Source: Strigamia acuminata (lineage: Eukaryota; Arthropoda; Chilopoda; Geophilomorpha; Linotaeniidae). Taken from it: 64,000 nucleotides of DNA. The notes under the pieces were generated by a model, which did no database searches, was not told where the DNA came from, and saw only the letters and a program-made list of their open reading frames with translations. The translations under genes and the position numbers were made by a program. The stretch lies in NCBI GenBank assembly GCA_949358305.1, contig OX442314.1, positions 50,784,581-50,848,580 of the forward strand. Reading direction: 5' to 3'. How positions within the stretch are numbered: position 1 is the stretch's first letter; each line of letters begins with the position of its first letter. Of the stretch, positions 44,701 through 52,637 are shown one piece after another.

Positions 44701-47261
44701 ATTTCTATCAGTGCAAAAAGCAATGTTACCGCAAAAAACTGAATAAAAAATTAACATGCCGGTATGTTTCTCTTGGCATACAGTACATGCACCCAGTTCC
44801 TAAACCATATATCAGAAATAATATTTATTCACTTCTTTCGCACAAATTCTAGTTATTGTTTTGGCAACAAATTATTCTCTCCCCATGTTTGACTTATTTT
44901 ATCTCCAACTAAAAATATTGTTCTCTCCTGATACCGGGTGGCCCACATGAAACCGGCCCGACAATACAGGGAGGGTTACGAAAGGGTGACTCAAAAAAAT
45001 GTATACACACAAAATTAAATATACATGAATTATTAGCTGTGGCTAGTGTTGTTTAATTAATGTGTCTAGTGCAGTTTTTTCCGCTCTTTCGTTTGGTGTT
45101 TAGTTTTTGACGATCCGAGCTTTCTTTCTCGACATATTTGCATTTTCCATCAATTTTTTCCGAATATTCCAAGTTTGATGGCACTAGTCAGCTTGAATTT
45201 TAGATTTTGTGGTAATTTTGTGGATTTCTTCAGCAGTACTGGTACAGGTAAAGGTATACAGTATTTTTCAAAAAATACCGCAATTTGTGGGAATGGTACG
45301 ATACCTGTAACACTTTTTTGGTAACATACGACTTTACTTTAGCAAAATCTGAAAAATGTAGCAAAATCTCACAAAATCAAGTACAATCTCACAAAATCAA
45401 GCACAATCTCACAAAATCAAGCACAATCTTACAAAATCTCACAAAATCAAGCACAATATCACAAAATCAAGCACAATCTTACAAAATCTCACAAAATCAA
45501 GCACAATCTTACAAAATCTCACAAAATCAAGCACAATCTTACAAAATCCCACAAAATCAAGCACAATCTTACAAAATCTCACAAAATCAAGCACAATCTT
45601 ACAAAATCTCACAAAATCAAGCACAATCTTACAAAATCTCACAAAATCAAGCACAATCTTACAAAATCTCACAAAATCAAGCACAATCTTGTACTGGTAC
45701 ATCTGAAGAAATCCACAAAAGTATCATTGATGAGATTCAAAAAGTAGCACAAAATTCAGGAATGACTGAGCTTTTTCAGTGAGAGTAGCAATGAATCTCT
45801 GCTCACAAAACATTAACAATATCAATACCTGGTCTTATTCGAAGTAGTGATGCTTGTGTTTGTGATGATGTTGAGACTGAATCAAAACGCCAAAATTTGG
45901 GCTTTTATGCAGTCTATGGTCCTGCGCATTAAATGTGCGCAGAAAGCTAGTTTTAGTGTAACAAAAGAATTTGTTGCACCAAAACCGTTTAATTTTGCAA
46001 ATTACCCTGGCCAAAAAGAGGGTGGAGTGCGCCTGGGCACACTTGAGTTCTGCCCACTCACTGTGCGCCGTGAGCTCAATTTGGTGCAGAAGTGTGGCAA
46101 TCCTGCACTTGCAGGCCTGGCACACTTCGGATCTACGCAGCAATTAGCTTAGTTTGGTGCAACAAAGGACTTGTTGCATCAAAACAGTTAATTAACGGCT
46201 TCACCCCAGCCAAATTTGGGGTGAAATATGCTAGGGGAGTTCTCCTCCCCTAATTATGTAACTTGGTTTGGTGTGTGCCAAACCAAAATAAAATAAAAAT
46301 ATACAATTTCTGAAGTGGTGACTTTTTTATTTATTAAAAACACATAAAAAGCACTTCAGGGTCACCACAACATACAAGCAGTAAAAAGATATATGGAAGT
46401 TGTGAATAACCAAGTAGTTCGATTCGAGCAAGAAATGTTCAATTCAACCATGGAACACGCAAATGCCCAGCATTTGCACAGATGTCATACTACCAAAGAC
46501 AAAAACTGTACCCACCGATCAGAAACATCATCAAAAGCTATGAAAACATTATGTTTACAATAAAAATAAAAATAAAAATTAGGGTACATTTGGCAATACT
46601 TAGGGTAAATATGTTGGAATGAGAAACTTTTATTCGGAGAAATTAACATTAGAAGAGAACTATAGTTTTCTTGAGGGTTTTTTGAGTTGGGAGATTTTAA
46701 GTCGTTCTTGGGTGGAAAATGAGTCAAAGATAGGGGGTTATTACATCGAGTCCTATTGTTTTAGACTGAAACTTTCAGATCAATTTAATAGTGTTTAACA
46801 GAGCACACACATTTCACTTTGAATACCAAAGACAAATTTTTAAAACGCACAAACCACTAGATCATAGCTAACAAAATTGTTCTCTCCCCAGATTACCGTA
46901 CATAGACCAACTGCAATATCCCATGTGCAACACTTCTCAATCGGCGAAAACGACTGATTTTATTTACAAAAAGGCTTTTCTTGAAACAAATGTTAAAGAT
47001 GAATGTCAATGTCACATTCCCTGCAAAGAATCTAAGTACTCTAGCTTGGCACAAACTACAGGACAAATAAATCCTCTAAGGAATACAATATTCCATTTTT
47101 TCGAAACAAACAAAATTCAAATTTTTATTGACCGGCTTGAATATGACATTATCTCGTTCATATGTGACATCGGAAATATTTTAAGTTTATCGCTAGGTGT
47201 GTCAATATTGAGTGCGGCTAGAAAAATGGAAAAACTAATTTTTCAACATCACCAACAATAA
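29758..47261 (+). CDS. Two-module (fused tandem) DEG/ENaC channel subunit, copy 2
   Basis: Eleven exons match copy 1 one for one and join to an uninterrupted 790-residue protein: 29758-30237, 30299-30374, 30439-30521, 30583-30669, 31106-31209, 31303-32116, 32175-32235, 44174-44259, 44325-44429, 44655-44761, 46892-47261. Ten have the same length as in copy 1; exon 6 is 6 bp shorter. All splice sites and phases are kept. The motifs are preserved: MSFPALKVC after TM1, GMS filter in module 1, NVTFPNITAC in the second module, GVS filter in module 2 (GNILSLSLGVSILS). As in copy 1, a basic run (ARKMEK) follows the second filter. Intron 7 has grown to nearly 12 kb through minisatellites and a Ty3/gypsy element lying antisense to the gene. 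An intact frame despite visible divergence from copy 1 suggests both genes are under selection; that is inference. Confidence 0.9.
32340..32755 (+). repeat. Degenerate ATTCAGGATTCAG minisatellite in intron 7
   Basis: It starts with five AAATCAT units and continues with GAATTCAGGATTCAGGATTC-type units interleaved with GAAATG and GAAACAAATT. Copy 1 has no such sequence at this point (homology stops at ACAAATA, 32,353). Confidence 0.9.
33160..33853 (+). repeat. 21-bp minisatellite, about 33 copies (GAAAATAATTCGGGCAATTAT)
   Basis: Units are almost identical. Variants GGGCAATTGTG, ATTATAAAAA, GGACAATT and GGTAATT come in runs, for example four GTG units, four ATG-type units, then three GTG units, which shows block duplication. 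The period of 21 leaves a frame reading (IMKIIRA)n; I regard this as a by-product. Confidence 0.95.
33941..35508 (-). pseudogene. Element 1 third ORF (spliced, one in-frame stop)
   Basis: The leader exon is 35508-35419: 30 codons, MADDEVNLHPDDEMPMDEAN..., donor GTAATT. After an intron with acceptor CCCTCTAG, exon 2 begins at 35149 in phase 0 (IERDRETPHALTDHVPTQHP, then LIFRAALPEKIRRLKTDRIT). A TAA at 34688-34690 interrupts it, but the same frame continues (LARCFNDFPGFFPSKALRAA) to a stop at 33941. The second half is Pro/Ser/Arg-rich (PPNRPPSRRGRTPESSYSSS). There is no signal peptide or membrane segment, so it is not an envelope gene. The early part recalls element 2 ORF3 (IFRAALP versus IFRGALP, WWKLRHEFS versus WRLRILHS). 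Function unknown. Confidence 0.6.
35850..40061 (-). CDS. pol: Element 1 pol: protease, reverse transcriptase, RNase H, integrase
   Basis: An open frame of 1,403 codons. Residue 141 is the catalytic Asp of the aspartic protease (MLDSGANKSF). RT has LCIDFRPIN, STIDLTKGYWQI, FGLVNAPTTFQ and the YLDD box at 486-489. RNase H starts near 630 (VHTDAS, ELECLAVVWGLRKFRPY, TDHQAL). Integrase begins with an HHCC finger (HGHPLSGH...CQGCQACK, about 943-986) and a DDE core D1010 (SVDLSGP), D1069 (SDNGPQF), E1104 (NPVERTN). The C-terminal tail has an LRPR end and no chromodomain. The annotated first codon is GTG; no ATG is needed because the frame is open back to the gag slippery site and is entered by -1 frameshifting. 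All catalytic residues appear intact. Confidence 0.92.
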   Translation of the reverse strand: MDPASPPKSESENEVLKLLEKVETILDEAFLPEDIKNIESPELKKEVVSENLTKDDSNMQTEVDRPSSVPETPGIEECIKLFAATTLESNELLDELPLEPPIAMPSKLRKFECKVAGIPNSQDLPTLKLETLKGVITGMLDSGANKSFLATSVINQLGLEKYMRPIGPGVRVRTASEEVTPDGTIHLSFRWTHGTLRHPFIVIPNKYPMVLLGCDFMNKLGIQPNPQTMSWNFLQPVDADLPYIPQALLDRYIEKLEKPDSSFVTFAKAYAASVTQTKIDEENFIQKLVEEANLNLEQSKLLEKMLIKHKKIISKKPGKTHLVQHKIELDTDKPIRVPFKSINPQKREIIRQLCQDMIDKDIVVKAEGDYGMRPVLVMRPGNDPRLCIDFRPINTHTKYNPPQMPTIEEIMREIGEFEWVSTIDLTKGYWQIELREEDKVKTAFWSPMGRLMFKVMPFGLVNAPTTFQELMEKVLGDAYRKFAWAYLDDIIVVSKSFEEHVKHLDIVFAKLQEANLHAHPGKTHLCRKELIFLGYKVGVNGLSVDPKKVAAITEFPAPTNLKELQRFLGMVNFFHRLIKNLATVAEPLRPLLKKDADFDWELHHQAAFDAIKDLLTNAETMKMPDLYSPFIVHTDASRQGLGAALTQKKIVDGEDVEMPCVYASRSLQPAEKNYTVTELECLAVVWGLRKFRPYLEYTTFTVQTDHQALKWLMSLADPSGRLARWQMELMAYSFEIQYVKGPLNVVADALSRAPVSAPDDPEDDGDNDDLLSYCPSPCRSWQMGKLNELPKSIIVNEEDNNIVAFCHKIHDPSGTPDIELRTMMAKQFELPTTNVLIKAFAAKVAKQLDCDPPTRNDIIEAQKQDKFCQIIRNFIVNKIYPEYLYNAPNKNHFKRVASTYLIEDDMLLHYHPTSTDELGEDGRALKVVVPKKLIYKIIWLMHGHPLSGHPGIARTMYRTRRVYTWKGMKRDITRFIQHCQGCQACKPRSKTEMEAAQMGPYGPFDCLSVDLSGPKPRTRKNNTHICVILDIATHWPELFPMCNPTAIKVANCIYHLSITFGFPRQIISDNGPQFRSLVYKEFCKKFGMSPKTTSIYHPQANPVERTNRDIKYMVSIYLDIHDQWDEYLREFAFSLRMTVTRGRDYSPAFLNFFRELRIPWDPRIPDGILVIDPKNPHLYVQKLEAIIAETYQHMMSHVLDLRRRVDAEKSDKKFDNFRQNDLVWRESHILSNAAKGISAGISPKRTGPYVIVKRLQGGAFQFHRLADNKNYPAVHGTELQPYFPKFNQEIWLEGEEVGQKTKNIVNTLDDTELSKIPIDTESKSIEISKPKNDEVAVIDKRLENVSLDENLEKEIFLEDVTSRKNKENSSDTQDDSDDNLNKLDCSSKKSKYNLRPRVPRGEK
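40048..40094 (-). promoter_or_regulatory. Programmed -1 frameshift signal at the gag-pol junction of element 1
   Basis: On the minus strand gag reads GCA AAA AAC TTG TAG: an in-frame A-AAA-AAC heptamer (40094-40088) just before the stop. A 5-nt spacer is followed by GACGCAGATCC (40082-40072), which pairs with GGATCCTGCGTC (40059-40048) as a stem of 11 bp with one bulge. Reading on in the -1 frame (CTT GTA GAC...) enters pol without a stop. This is the classic retroviral arrangement. Confidence 0.85.
40082..43063 (-). CDS. gag: Element 1 gag (long form, 993 aa)
   Basis: The ATG start at 43063 gives MATPSEKRPRGRPAKKRLAI, an AT-hook-like basic opening. A long region (about 120-330) is Glu/Gln/Lys-rich and probably coiled coil. 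A basic Ser/Arg and Gly/Asp/Pro-rich linker follows. The capsid-like region (about 600-790) has YNGSWRAGSNFL, VKEWFRRRNFTKWDDFVTKF and KMLWRSLKQRKGESLHSYML, the Retrotrans_gag pattern. A zinc knuckle near the C-terminus reads CNLCKKLGHWQRDRP: the fourth ligand of CX2CX4HX4C is Arg, so it is probably disabled. It is much longer than usual Ty3/gypsy gag (about 300-450 residues) because of the N-terminal extension, which element 2 also has. Confidence 0.88.
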   Translation of the reverse strand: MATPSEKRPRGRPAKKRLAIELQVVDPEVPAIEEQFEAMDQTVSVNDGTPCLEEQTSQPFNGQSNLNIPTGSGYSKQHKDDLNASTQIQSSSAEHSMHSSPLPLQGREPPDSEVSSSPVRVTMMDALREQARLAGVEVIDEMTVEELHVAMVEKHSQKAVETLKTSLQIEFERQHAELQQQNAELKRQRAHDHVQLLNFEQEKASWLITDEEHQKMQQQLNQAKKDLETANENLRIANSNLMTAELNSQAKQKQVNPSSPQLDQCSVEQAARAKRLAQRENELFLAQQRSVIDAGQNARSLSTAEQLLRADLAAQARENEILRADLLKAQEEFEEVVQRVQATSSDSMFAKPNPVLQKGAPKSPSLINLNSTESKLSRQSSWTDSDDSRSSRSSRGSRHGRKKRKRQPDPTEYHPPKASQNTDQFFSNSDRLIGMLANKNKQREESRDHGRAHDNPRDGSSKRGCPEDIRDGPRYRGGPPDGDPPGGDDPHGHGGGHSGGHNSNGNHGRRGPPDGDRRPPNDNDPPDPDPPPNFANHESASDTDSSHPSVRGRSRHRTRGRSPNQAFYTKAEIDQLLRQNVGYQQKDRRDKVILQKISEFTSDKWTHRATEDRFIRWDRVIPRAYNGSWRAGSNFLLEVFELGKEHNFGCESALDHLVPKMLVGDVKEWFRRRNFTKWDDFVTKFMFKFGKSSEDIKMLWRSLKQRKGESLHSYMLRAENLLGRVPHEVTDATADDQFRAGLNEYSKNILMMSNAPDPGKFSELNEFMEVNQLRIEEKYKAYLTDAERSAFLQREKKLAEKNHETCNGLQLMLPPSYEDILDEMEEKKSKKDSSKKEVNNPHSVPKLRANVAGAESPTSDAEEAEEEGEGEDETLALLAKTAALLAKNNTVAGKWKPRMKPKTVSFNTDKVNKDRNSKSPAASPERRSDTRSRSASPAGTKKKSPSTDPCNLCKKLGHWQRDRPTATKKDKPVTPAEFEKAVKVLMDLFAKNL
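43161..43178 (-). promoter_or_regulatory. tRNA-Pro-type primer-binding site, element 1
   Basis: It reads TGGGGGCCCGTCCGGGAT on the minus strand. This differs at one position from the tRNA-Pro primer site of gammaretroviruses (TGGGGGCTCGTCCGGGAT) and lies 2 nt from the LTR end. Confidence 0.85.
43181..44140 (-). mobile_element. 5' LTR of Ty3/gypsy element 1 (960 bp)
   Basis: In element orientation it runs TGTGGTGATCTC...GGATCGCAGCA. Related copies: 13564-14501, 26642-27555 and the fragment 45845-46369. A stem-loop cluster (plus-strand coordinates about 43936-44085) lies near the LTR start: GGTGCAA/TTGCACC, ACGGTTAATTACCGT, CACC-CCAG/CTGAGGTG and GGGGAAGTTTCCTCCCC. Confidence 0.9.
45357..45692 (+). 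repeat. 30-bp minisatellite built from 10-bp subunits
   Basis: Unit ACAAAATCTCACAAAATCAA plus GCACAATCTT, about ten copies after a less regular start. It lies in intron 10 of channel copy 2. The period of 30 produces an (SYKISQNQAQ)n frame, which I do not regard as a gene. Confidence 0.95.
45845..46369 (-). mobile_element. Truncated, divergent LTR of the element 1 family (copy D)
   Basis: It aligns with the part of the LTR from GTGATG.TTGTG (43,832) to GGTCACCACA. It keeps the stem-loop series at 46150-46290, including TTGGTTTGG/CCAAACCAA (46263-46286), and adds a second pair of the TGTTGCACCAAAAC motif upstream. The side carrying the LTR 3' end in element orientation is missing. Confidence 0.7.
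46370..46660 (+). repeat. Single copy of the 14.5-15.3 kb intronic unit
   Basis: It directly follows the LTR fragment and shows the same order of phrases as the units at 14532 and 14907 (ATGGAAGTTGTGAATAACCA, ACCATGGAACACGCAAATGC). This supports one unit in the ancestor and tandem duplication in copy 1. Confidence 0.7.
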
Positions 47262-47907
47262 TATCAATCAGAAGGGTTTTCACATTCTTATGAATACTTT
47301 AAGTTTATCACTAGATCTGTCAATATTGAGTGTGGCAAAAAAAAACACCAAATAAATTGTTTCAATGTTCAGAAAAATATCATAATCTGCACAGATTTAC
47401 TTACGTTTTTAAATATTATCTATTTGTACACATCAATATTTTATAGCAATCGCTGTAATTGCACTCAAAATTGAGTGATGCAACTTAATTCATACAATTC
47501 TAACCAAATAATGTACGGAGTATGTTACTTCAATTCTCAAGCACCAAAAAGTGGTACCAGTATACCATTTTTTTTGTAGTAATTATCTAATTAAACTCGA
47601 ATTTGAATGATCTAAGTATCTAACAAATTTCCTACAATTGTATCTCCAATTTACTCATGCACAATGGCAATTATATGTCATCTTGGCAATAAATATTTTT
47701 AACTTAAGGCTTAATTAATTAATTAATTTTATTAAAATAAACTAGTACTTCAAAGAAAAAAATACCAGGGAGATGGCTTGACTCCTACGCCCGGTCTAGT
47801 CCGAGACCTGATCCCCAGTCCAATTTTCCTCGTACAAGTGGACACGTGTTTTTTTACTTCTAATTTTTTAAGTAAGTTTTTCAATCTTTCAACCAAAAAC
47901 ACTCACG

Positions 47908-48339
47908 ATGGACGATATACAGACCATATCAACTGGAAGAAGAAATCCAAAACGAGTTAAGAGCGTTTCCAAATCCAAAAACGCTCGCTCAGCACGTGTA
48001 CAACCATCAACCAGTAAGCCTACTCGTAATTCTCATGCGACGATTGCCGAGATCCATCACTCCAACGATTCCGAACCAAACGATTGCTTAAATCCAACAA
48101 ATCCAGCTGGTATTCCACCTATTATTCCGGAGATATCGCATGCCAGTGGCCGAGAAAATACACGTGAAGTGAACGGCCAAGAGCTGCAAGGGACCGACCA
48201 AATTGCTACGCAAGGTGCGAACGGTCTGAATCACGCACCCGAGCCGAATTTATCCTCACAAGCGATTGAACAGTTGATCTTCATGGCCTTCCAACACAAG
48301 CAGACAGGTAAGGCTCTTCATATGCAGGAAGAGTCTTAG
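47908..48339 (+). CDS. Unknown 143-residue ORF downstream of channel copy 2
   Basis: The ATG starts MDDIQTISTGRRNPKRVKSV, a basic N-terminus. Next comes a polar region rich in Ser, Asn and Pro (STSKPTRNSH, NDCLNPTNPAGIPPIIPE) and a short hydrophobic helix (SSQAIEQLIFMAFQHKQTG). A truncated paralogous start lies at 16509. A stop at 48337 may be followed by an exon at about 48500-48636 (EESREFYSDHFYDETDESLS) after a CAC-TAG acceptor, but I cannot prove a join. The style (basic N-terminus, polar linker) would suit a gag-like protein of a decayed element. No family recognised. Confidence 0.4.
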   Translation: MDDIQTISTGRRNPKRVKSVSKSKNARSARVQPSTSKPTRNSHATIAEIHHSNDSEPNDCLNPTNPAGIPPIIPEISHASGRENTREVNGQELQGTDQIATQGANGLNHAPEPNLSSQAIEQLIFMAFQHKQTGKALHMQEES

Positions 48340-50150
48340 TCTACCGAGCAAACCCACGATTCTCGATCTCGTAGAGACGATGAGGGCTATACTCAGTCTT
48401 GTTATCAGGTAAGTTGTGCATTATTATTGCAGTCGTTATTGCAACCATTGTTGAATATGCAGATTTTGCCTCTTATCCATTTTGCCTCTTATCGTCACTA
48501 GGAGGAGTCACGAGAATTTTATTCTGATCATTTTTATGACGAGACTGATGAATCATTGTCTGATTCGACCTCTGAACCAAGGAGCTTCAAGACTTATGTT
48601 GCTGTCATGATGGTTGAGCGATGGCTGATCGTATAGTGGTGAAAAATTACGAGTGGCTTGGGATCCAAAATCGAGACAACATCCAGCTGGGCCAACAACG
48701 CACCGGTGGGAAAGCGAGTTGTTTTACTCCTCGAGCATAATAAAAGCAGCAGCGATATAAAAAAGGTGTTTAATCATCCATTTTCTTTGTAACAAGCAGA
48801 GAGCACACTCACAACAATCTTGTGTGCTCCTGAACAATCAACTAAATAGAGAAGAATTCAGAAAAGCTCTCATGAACTTCCATACATCAGTATTTTTAAC
48901 CAAACAGATAGACACTATAGGCTACCGTATAAGGTGCACAGAAATTCCAAAGAGAATTACACAAGAGAAACTACAGATAACTTAAAATGAAGTGATTCAT
49001 AATGACCACAAAAGGTATTTTAAATTAACAGTTAACTCAACAGATAACAGGAATGTTTTAATCCTTTTAAAACATCCTCAAAGCATTTGGAAATGAAGCC
49101 AGCCAATAGGAAAGCATCACTCCATTACAACCGATACTAATTAGACAAATGAATAGTTAAAAACTCCAATCCAAGTAAAAACTTTTGTAATATGTTCTAA
49201 TATTTTCTTATTAATAACAAATCAATTATCAAATACTAAAACCCTTGGTATTTGTCTTATTTCAAATGTAAACAATCATCAGGACTGTATCACACCAAAA
49301 TGGCTTCCTCAATTAATACAAATTAATTGGTTAGTTAATTATAAAATTAACTCATGAGGAAAACCTGAGAGACTTAAAGAATCACTGGGATTGCAACTGG
49401 ACTGTGTCAGATAAGAGCCCTTTTTAATCTAATTTAAGATTGTAAATTAAAAACAATGAATTTTATTTTCTAGGAACTAATGATTTAACGTCCAGACAAG
49501 TGACTGGCTCATGACACTCCATGTTGCTGGAAACACTTATGCTGAAGACCTTGAGATCGCACGCTGAAAACATAAACTGGCTAAGCAAGAGAAGACCAAA
49601 TCAGAAGCTAACCGTAAACGCGCCCCTACTAGATCATAGCTAATAAAATGACCACGACGAAGAAGAGGACTCTGACGACATATCTAATTCGGACAGCAAT
49701 GAAGACAAAGACGCTACATTCCTACAGTACTCTGTAGCTCCTGATTCTGCGAAGGAGATCGTTAAGATTTTATCAAAAAACAGGTCAACCAGCAAAGCGA
49801 CTAAATTTCGCATTGATTTTCCAAGCCCCACACGCCAAGTTCCTTTTCTTAACAGGAAGAAAATGGACGACAATGTAGAGGCATACGTTGGAGAGCCCAA
49901 TACCAGCTATTCCATGCCAAAGTAAAAATTTCTTAGACGACTGAGTGGAATGTTTCTGCGAGCAGGTGCTATTACAGCTAACGTTTTTGACAAAATCTTT
50001 CTTAATCTTCCTTTGTCCAAGCCGGAGATCTTACATGCCAACAGGGCTGTTTTTCACCAAGTTAGGAATGCCATTCAAGCTATTAGCGATGAAAGAAGAT
50101 TCAATGTAATACAGGGCCTAGGGAATCGGTAATCCGACATGGCTAAACAG
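48340..50150 (+). pseudogene. Decayed protein-coding remnant next to element 2
   Basis: Between 49640 and 50132 a plus-strand frame reads EEDSDDISNSDSNEDKDATF, IVKILSKNRSTSKATKFRID and, after one stop near 49923, LRAGAITANVFDKIFLNLPL and HQVRNAIQAISDERRFNVIQ. The helical second part recalls gag-like segments of non-LTR or tyrosine-recombinase elements, but I cannot name the family. 48,650-49,600 holds nothing I recognise. The element 2 LTR begins 140 bp further on. Confidence 0.35.
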
Positions 50151-50957
50151 TAAACACTTTCGTAATTCAAACGGCAACACCTCGTTTCAAGGCCAATTTT
50201 TCGAGCGGTTCAGTAAGATATCGTCAATATATTAAAGTGAAATTTTTTAAAAATATTTTGTTTTTTTCTTTGTCACGGTCCGGGTTTTCACGCGTACAAT
50301 TGTACGCATTGTTTCCCGTGTGTTCTGTTATTAAACCCAACTTATGTTTCTACCTTTTTGTTGTGTTGTTTTGTATCATTTTAGCGGATATTTTGTTATG
50401 TTTTTCTCTTACATTTACCTAACTTTCCCTCATTTTCACCTTCTTTTCTCTTGCCTTGTCCTGTTTTTCCTATCTTCAGTTTATGATTTTGATGCAATCT
50501 CTTTTGCATATTCTTTCCAGTCGGTACGCGTTGTTGTGAGTCATACTCATAAGTATGCATCGACAGTTCCGATTGGTTTCTGGCTTTTCTGTGATTGGTT
50601 GAGCTTGGCCCAGTTCATTCTGGACCAAGTTTACCTCTCACCCCTTTTTTCCTTTTCTCAAGTCAGTTGTGCTTGATATGCCGACCGCGTAAGAGCTTTA
50701 ATTAGCCAGTGCTCATCACCTTTCACAATTCACTTTGCGAGCTCACTTGCAGCATTTCCTTTGCCCAATGGTTCTGAAACACGGCCACAGTGGTTTTCAT
50801 CATCGTATGTGATTAAATTCACACTTTTAACCGCTCGTTTCCGCTTTGTTTTTTCCCCTTTTTTCTGTGTTTTAGAGGTGTGACGCGTCATTGTAAGCCA
50901 GGCAAAATTAACTGGCCATTAATTTGAAGTCTTGAGTCTATTTATTTCACGTCGCTT

Positions 50958-51344
50958 GTGTTGCATTTCTGCTTTGTCTCGCCGTCTCGCGCTTGGGACT
51001 TTAGCTTGATTAAGCATCGGCTGAGGTTTTGCATGTGTTTGGGTGACCGTATGAGCCACCTAGAATGCGTTAGCACCCAAATTTCTGCAAGATTCAACGA
51101 TTCTGTCTCTATTTTTAAGGCTCGGAAAAACCCGGCAAATAAATTTGTGTTTTTGTCAGTATCTGGAGTGTGTGCTACGCATTACCGGTGCGCATTCAAG
51201 GCTGGGCAGGTACTAATTACCAGGCTCCCTGAGATTACTGTATTGCGGCGTCTTTCAAACGCGTCCATTAACTCCTTTGGAAACGCGATTCATTACACGT
51301 GGTGCCGAAACCCAAGAACAATTTTCGAGTTTTTCGATTGCTAG
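50958..51344 (+). CDS. Unexplained 128-codon ORF inside the element 2 LTR
   Basis: The frame from MLHFCFVSPSRAWDFSLIKH to the stop at 51344 has a balanced, non-repetitive composition, for example NKFVFLSVSGVCATHYRCAF and QVLITRLPEITVLRRLSNAS. It has no recognised domain. An inner ATG (MSHLECVSTQIS) may be the start. LTRs do not normally encode protein, although a few retroviral LTRs do. Confidence 0.3.
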   Translation: MLHFCFVSPSRAWDFSLIKHRLRFCMCLGDRMSHLECVSTQISARFNDSVSIFKARKNPANKFVFLSVSGVCATHYRCAFKAGQVLITRLPEITVLRRLSNASINSFGNAIHYTWCRNPRTIFEFFDC

Positions 51345-51473
51345 CCATTATAAACTGGTAACAGTGGGCTTAGTAGTCACCTTTGGATATTAAGGATTCG
51401 AGTGGCGTTTTTACTCGACAATTTTTAGCGGTTTGATTGTTCATTTGAGTTTCCTTTTCTAAACCTGTTTGCG

Positions 51474-51608
51474 ATGGCGAAAGGGGGTCATCGTAAGGAT
51501 GAGTACAAGAGTGTGTGGCCAGATTGGTTGCAAGCGGCAAAGGGTGTTGTGACCCGACTGGACCGGGGTCAACGAAGAGTTTCTCTCGTGACCTCGTTTC
51601 GGGTGTAA
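51474..51608 (+). CDS. Small ORF in the element 2 LTR
   Basis: A 44-residue frame (MAKGGHRKDEYKSVWPDWLQ...) starts at a GCGATGG context. It may be an upstream ORF in the leader of the genomic RNA. No domain is seen. Confidence 0.25.
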   Translation: MAKGGHRKDEYKSVWPDWLQAAKGVVTRLDRGQRRVSLVTSFRV

Positions 51609-52567
51609 GGGGAGCCGCAAGCGCGTCTCCCTTCCCTCAGTGCATTGACATCTAGTCAATGGACAGGCGTCTGCCCTGAGGGAGTGGGGATGGTTCGTCC
51701 ACCCCACCATTGGGTGATTCCGGTCACCTGTCAACCCCGCTTTGTGCAAAGGAATGTGCCTTGCACTGAGCGGGCAGAACCAACACAACCACCAAACAAG
51801 AAACACACGTAAACCCGTCGTCCTACAAGATCAGGCCCAAGTAAATATACTGGGATTGACCAAGGACAAAGGACAATTTACCGTGAGTACGTTTGGTCAG
51901 TGTCAAACTCCGCAGAGTAACCTGCGAGATAAGATTACCACACTATTTTAGCACACCAGCTAGAAATAGTAAAAACCACTCCAGTTTAGCGAGTTGTGCA
52001 GACAAACGGTCGCACAAGCCTAAACTGCAGTAAAACCACGACGAGTGTTCCCGCCGCTGTGTGACCGCCGGGAGCCAGAAGAGTCCGCCGCTGTGTGATC
52101 GCCGGACACCACACAAAAACCTAGACAACAGACCGAAGTAAGACCCTTTAGGCATTCACTCGCGCCCGACCAGCGTGAGCCCGAAGGACCGAACGAGAAA
52201 CGCGAGACGAGGACGCCATTCATTGCCACGCCGGCCCAAGACAACACCACGTTGCCACGCGGACGCCATCTTGGATCCAGTGCACCAACAAAGGACGACC
52301 TCGACCAGTTTCCCGCCAACTTCACACACCTTACCTTTACCTTTCCATTTCCCATCACCCATTCCGATTTACCTTTTCCTTACCTTTTATATATATATAT
52401 AAGATATATCTGTACATTGCCCCGCAGAATAAATCTATATTATATTTTACCTTTTATATCTGTGTAATCATTTCTTTGGGTAAACCGCTTGAGCAAAGCG
52501 GTAGTGAGTTAGTCGAATTAAGTAATCAACCCACGAGTTAGCGACGGTTAGAGTTGAGCGCGACACG

Positions 52568-52585
52568 TGGGGGCCTGTCCGGGAT
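52568..52585 (+). promoter_or_regulatory. tRNA-Pro-type primer-binding site, element 2
   Basis: TGGGGGCCTGTCCGGGAT lies 2 nt after the LTR end, two mismatches from the gammaretroviral tRNA-Pro site and one from the element 1 site. Confidence 0.85.
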
Positions 52586-52637
52586 CAAGTTGAATAACTG
52601 ATTCTAACCTGTGATTACATCATACCCAAAGCAAGAA

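Larger units (their letters stand above)
50271..52565 (+). mobile_element. 5' LTR of element 2, about 2.3 kb
   Basis: The proposed ends are TGTCACGG at 50271 and GCGCGACA at 52565 (TGTC/GACA inverted). The right end is fixed by the primer site; the left is inferred from the terminal motif and could differ. TATATATATATAAG lies near 52,390 and AATAAA near 52,430. It is unusually long for Ty3/gypsy and contains open frames. Confidence 0.65.

Noticed and set aside
45285-45782. 165-codon frame encoding (SYKISQNQAQ)n
   Set aside because: By-product of the 30-bp minisatellite.
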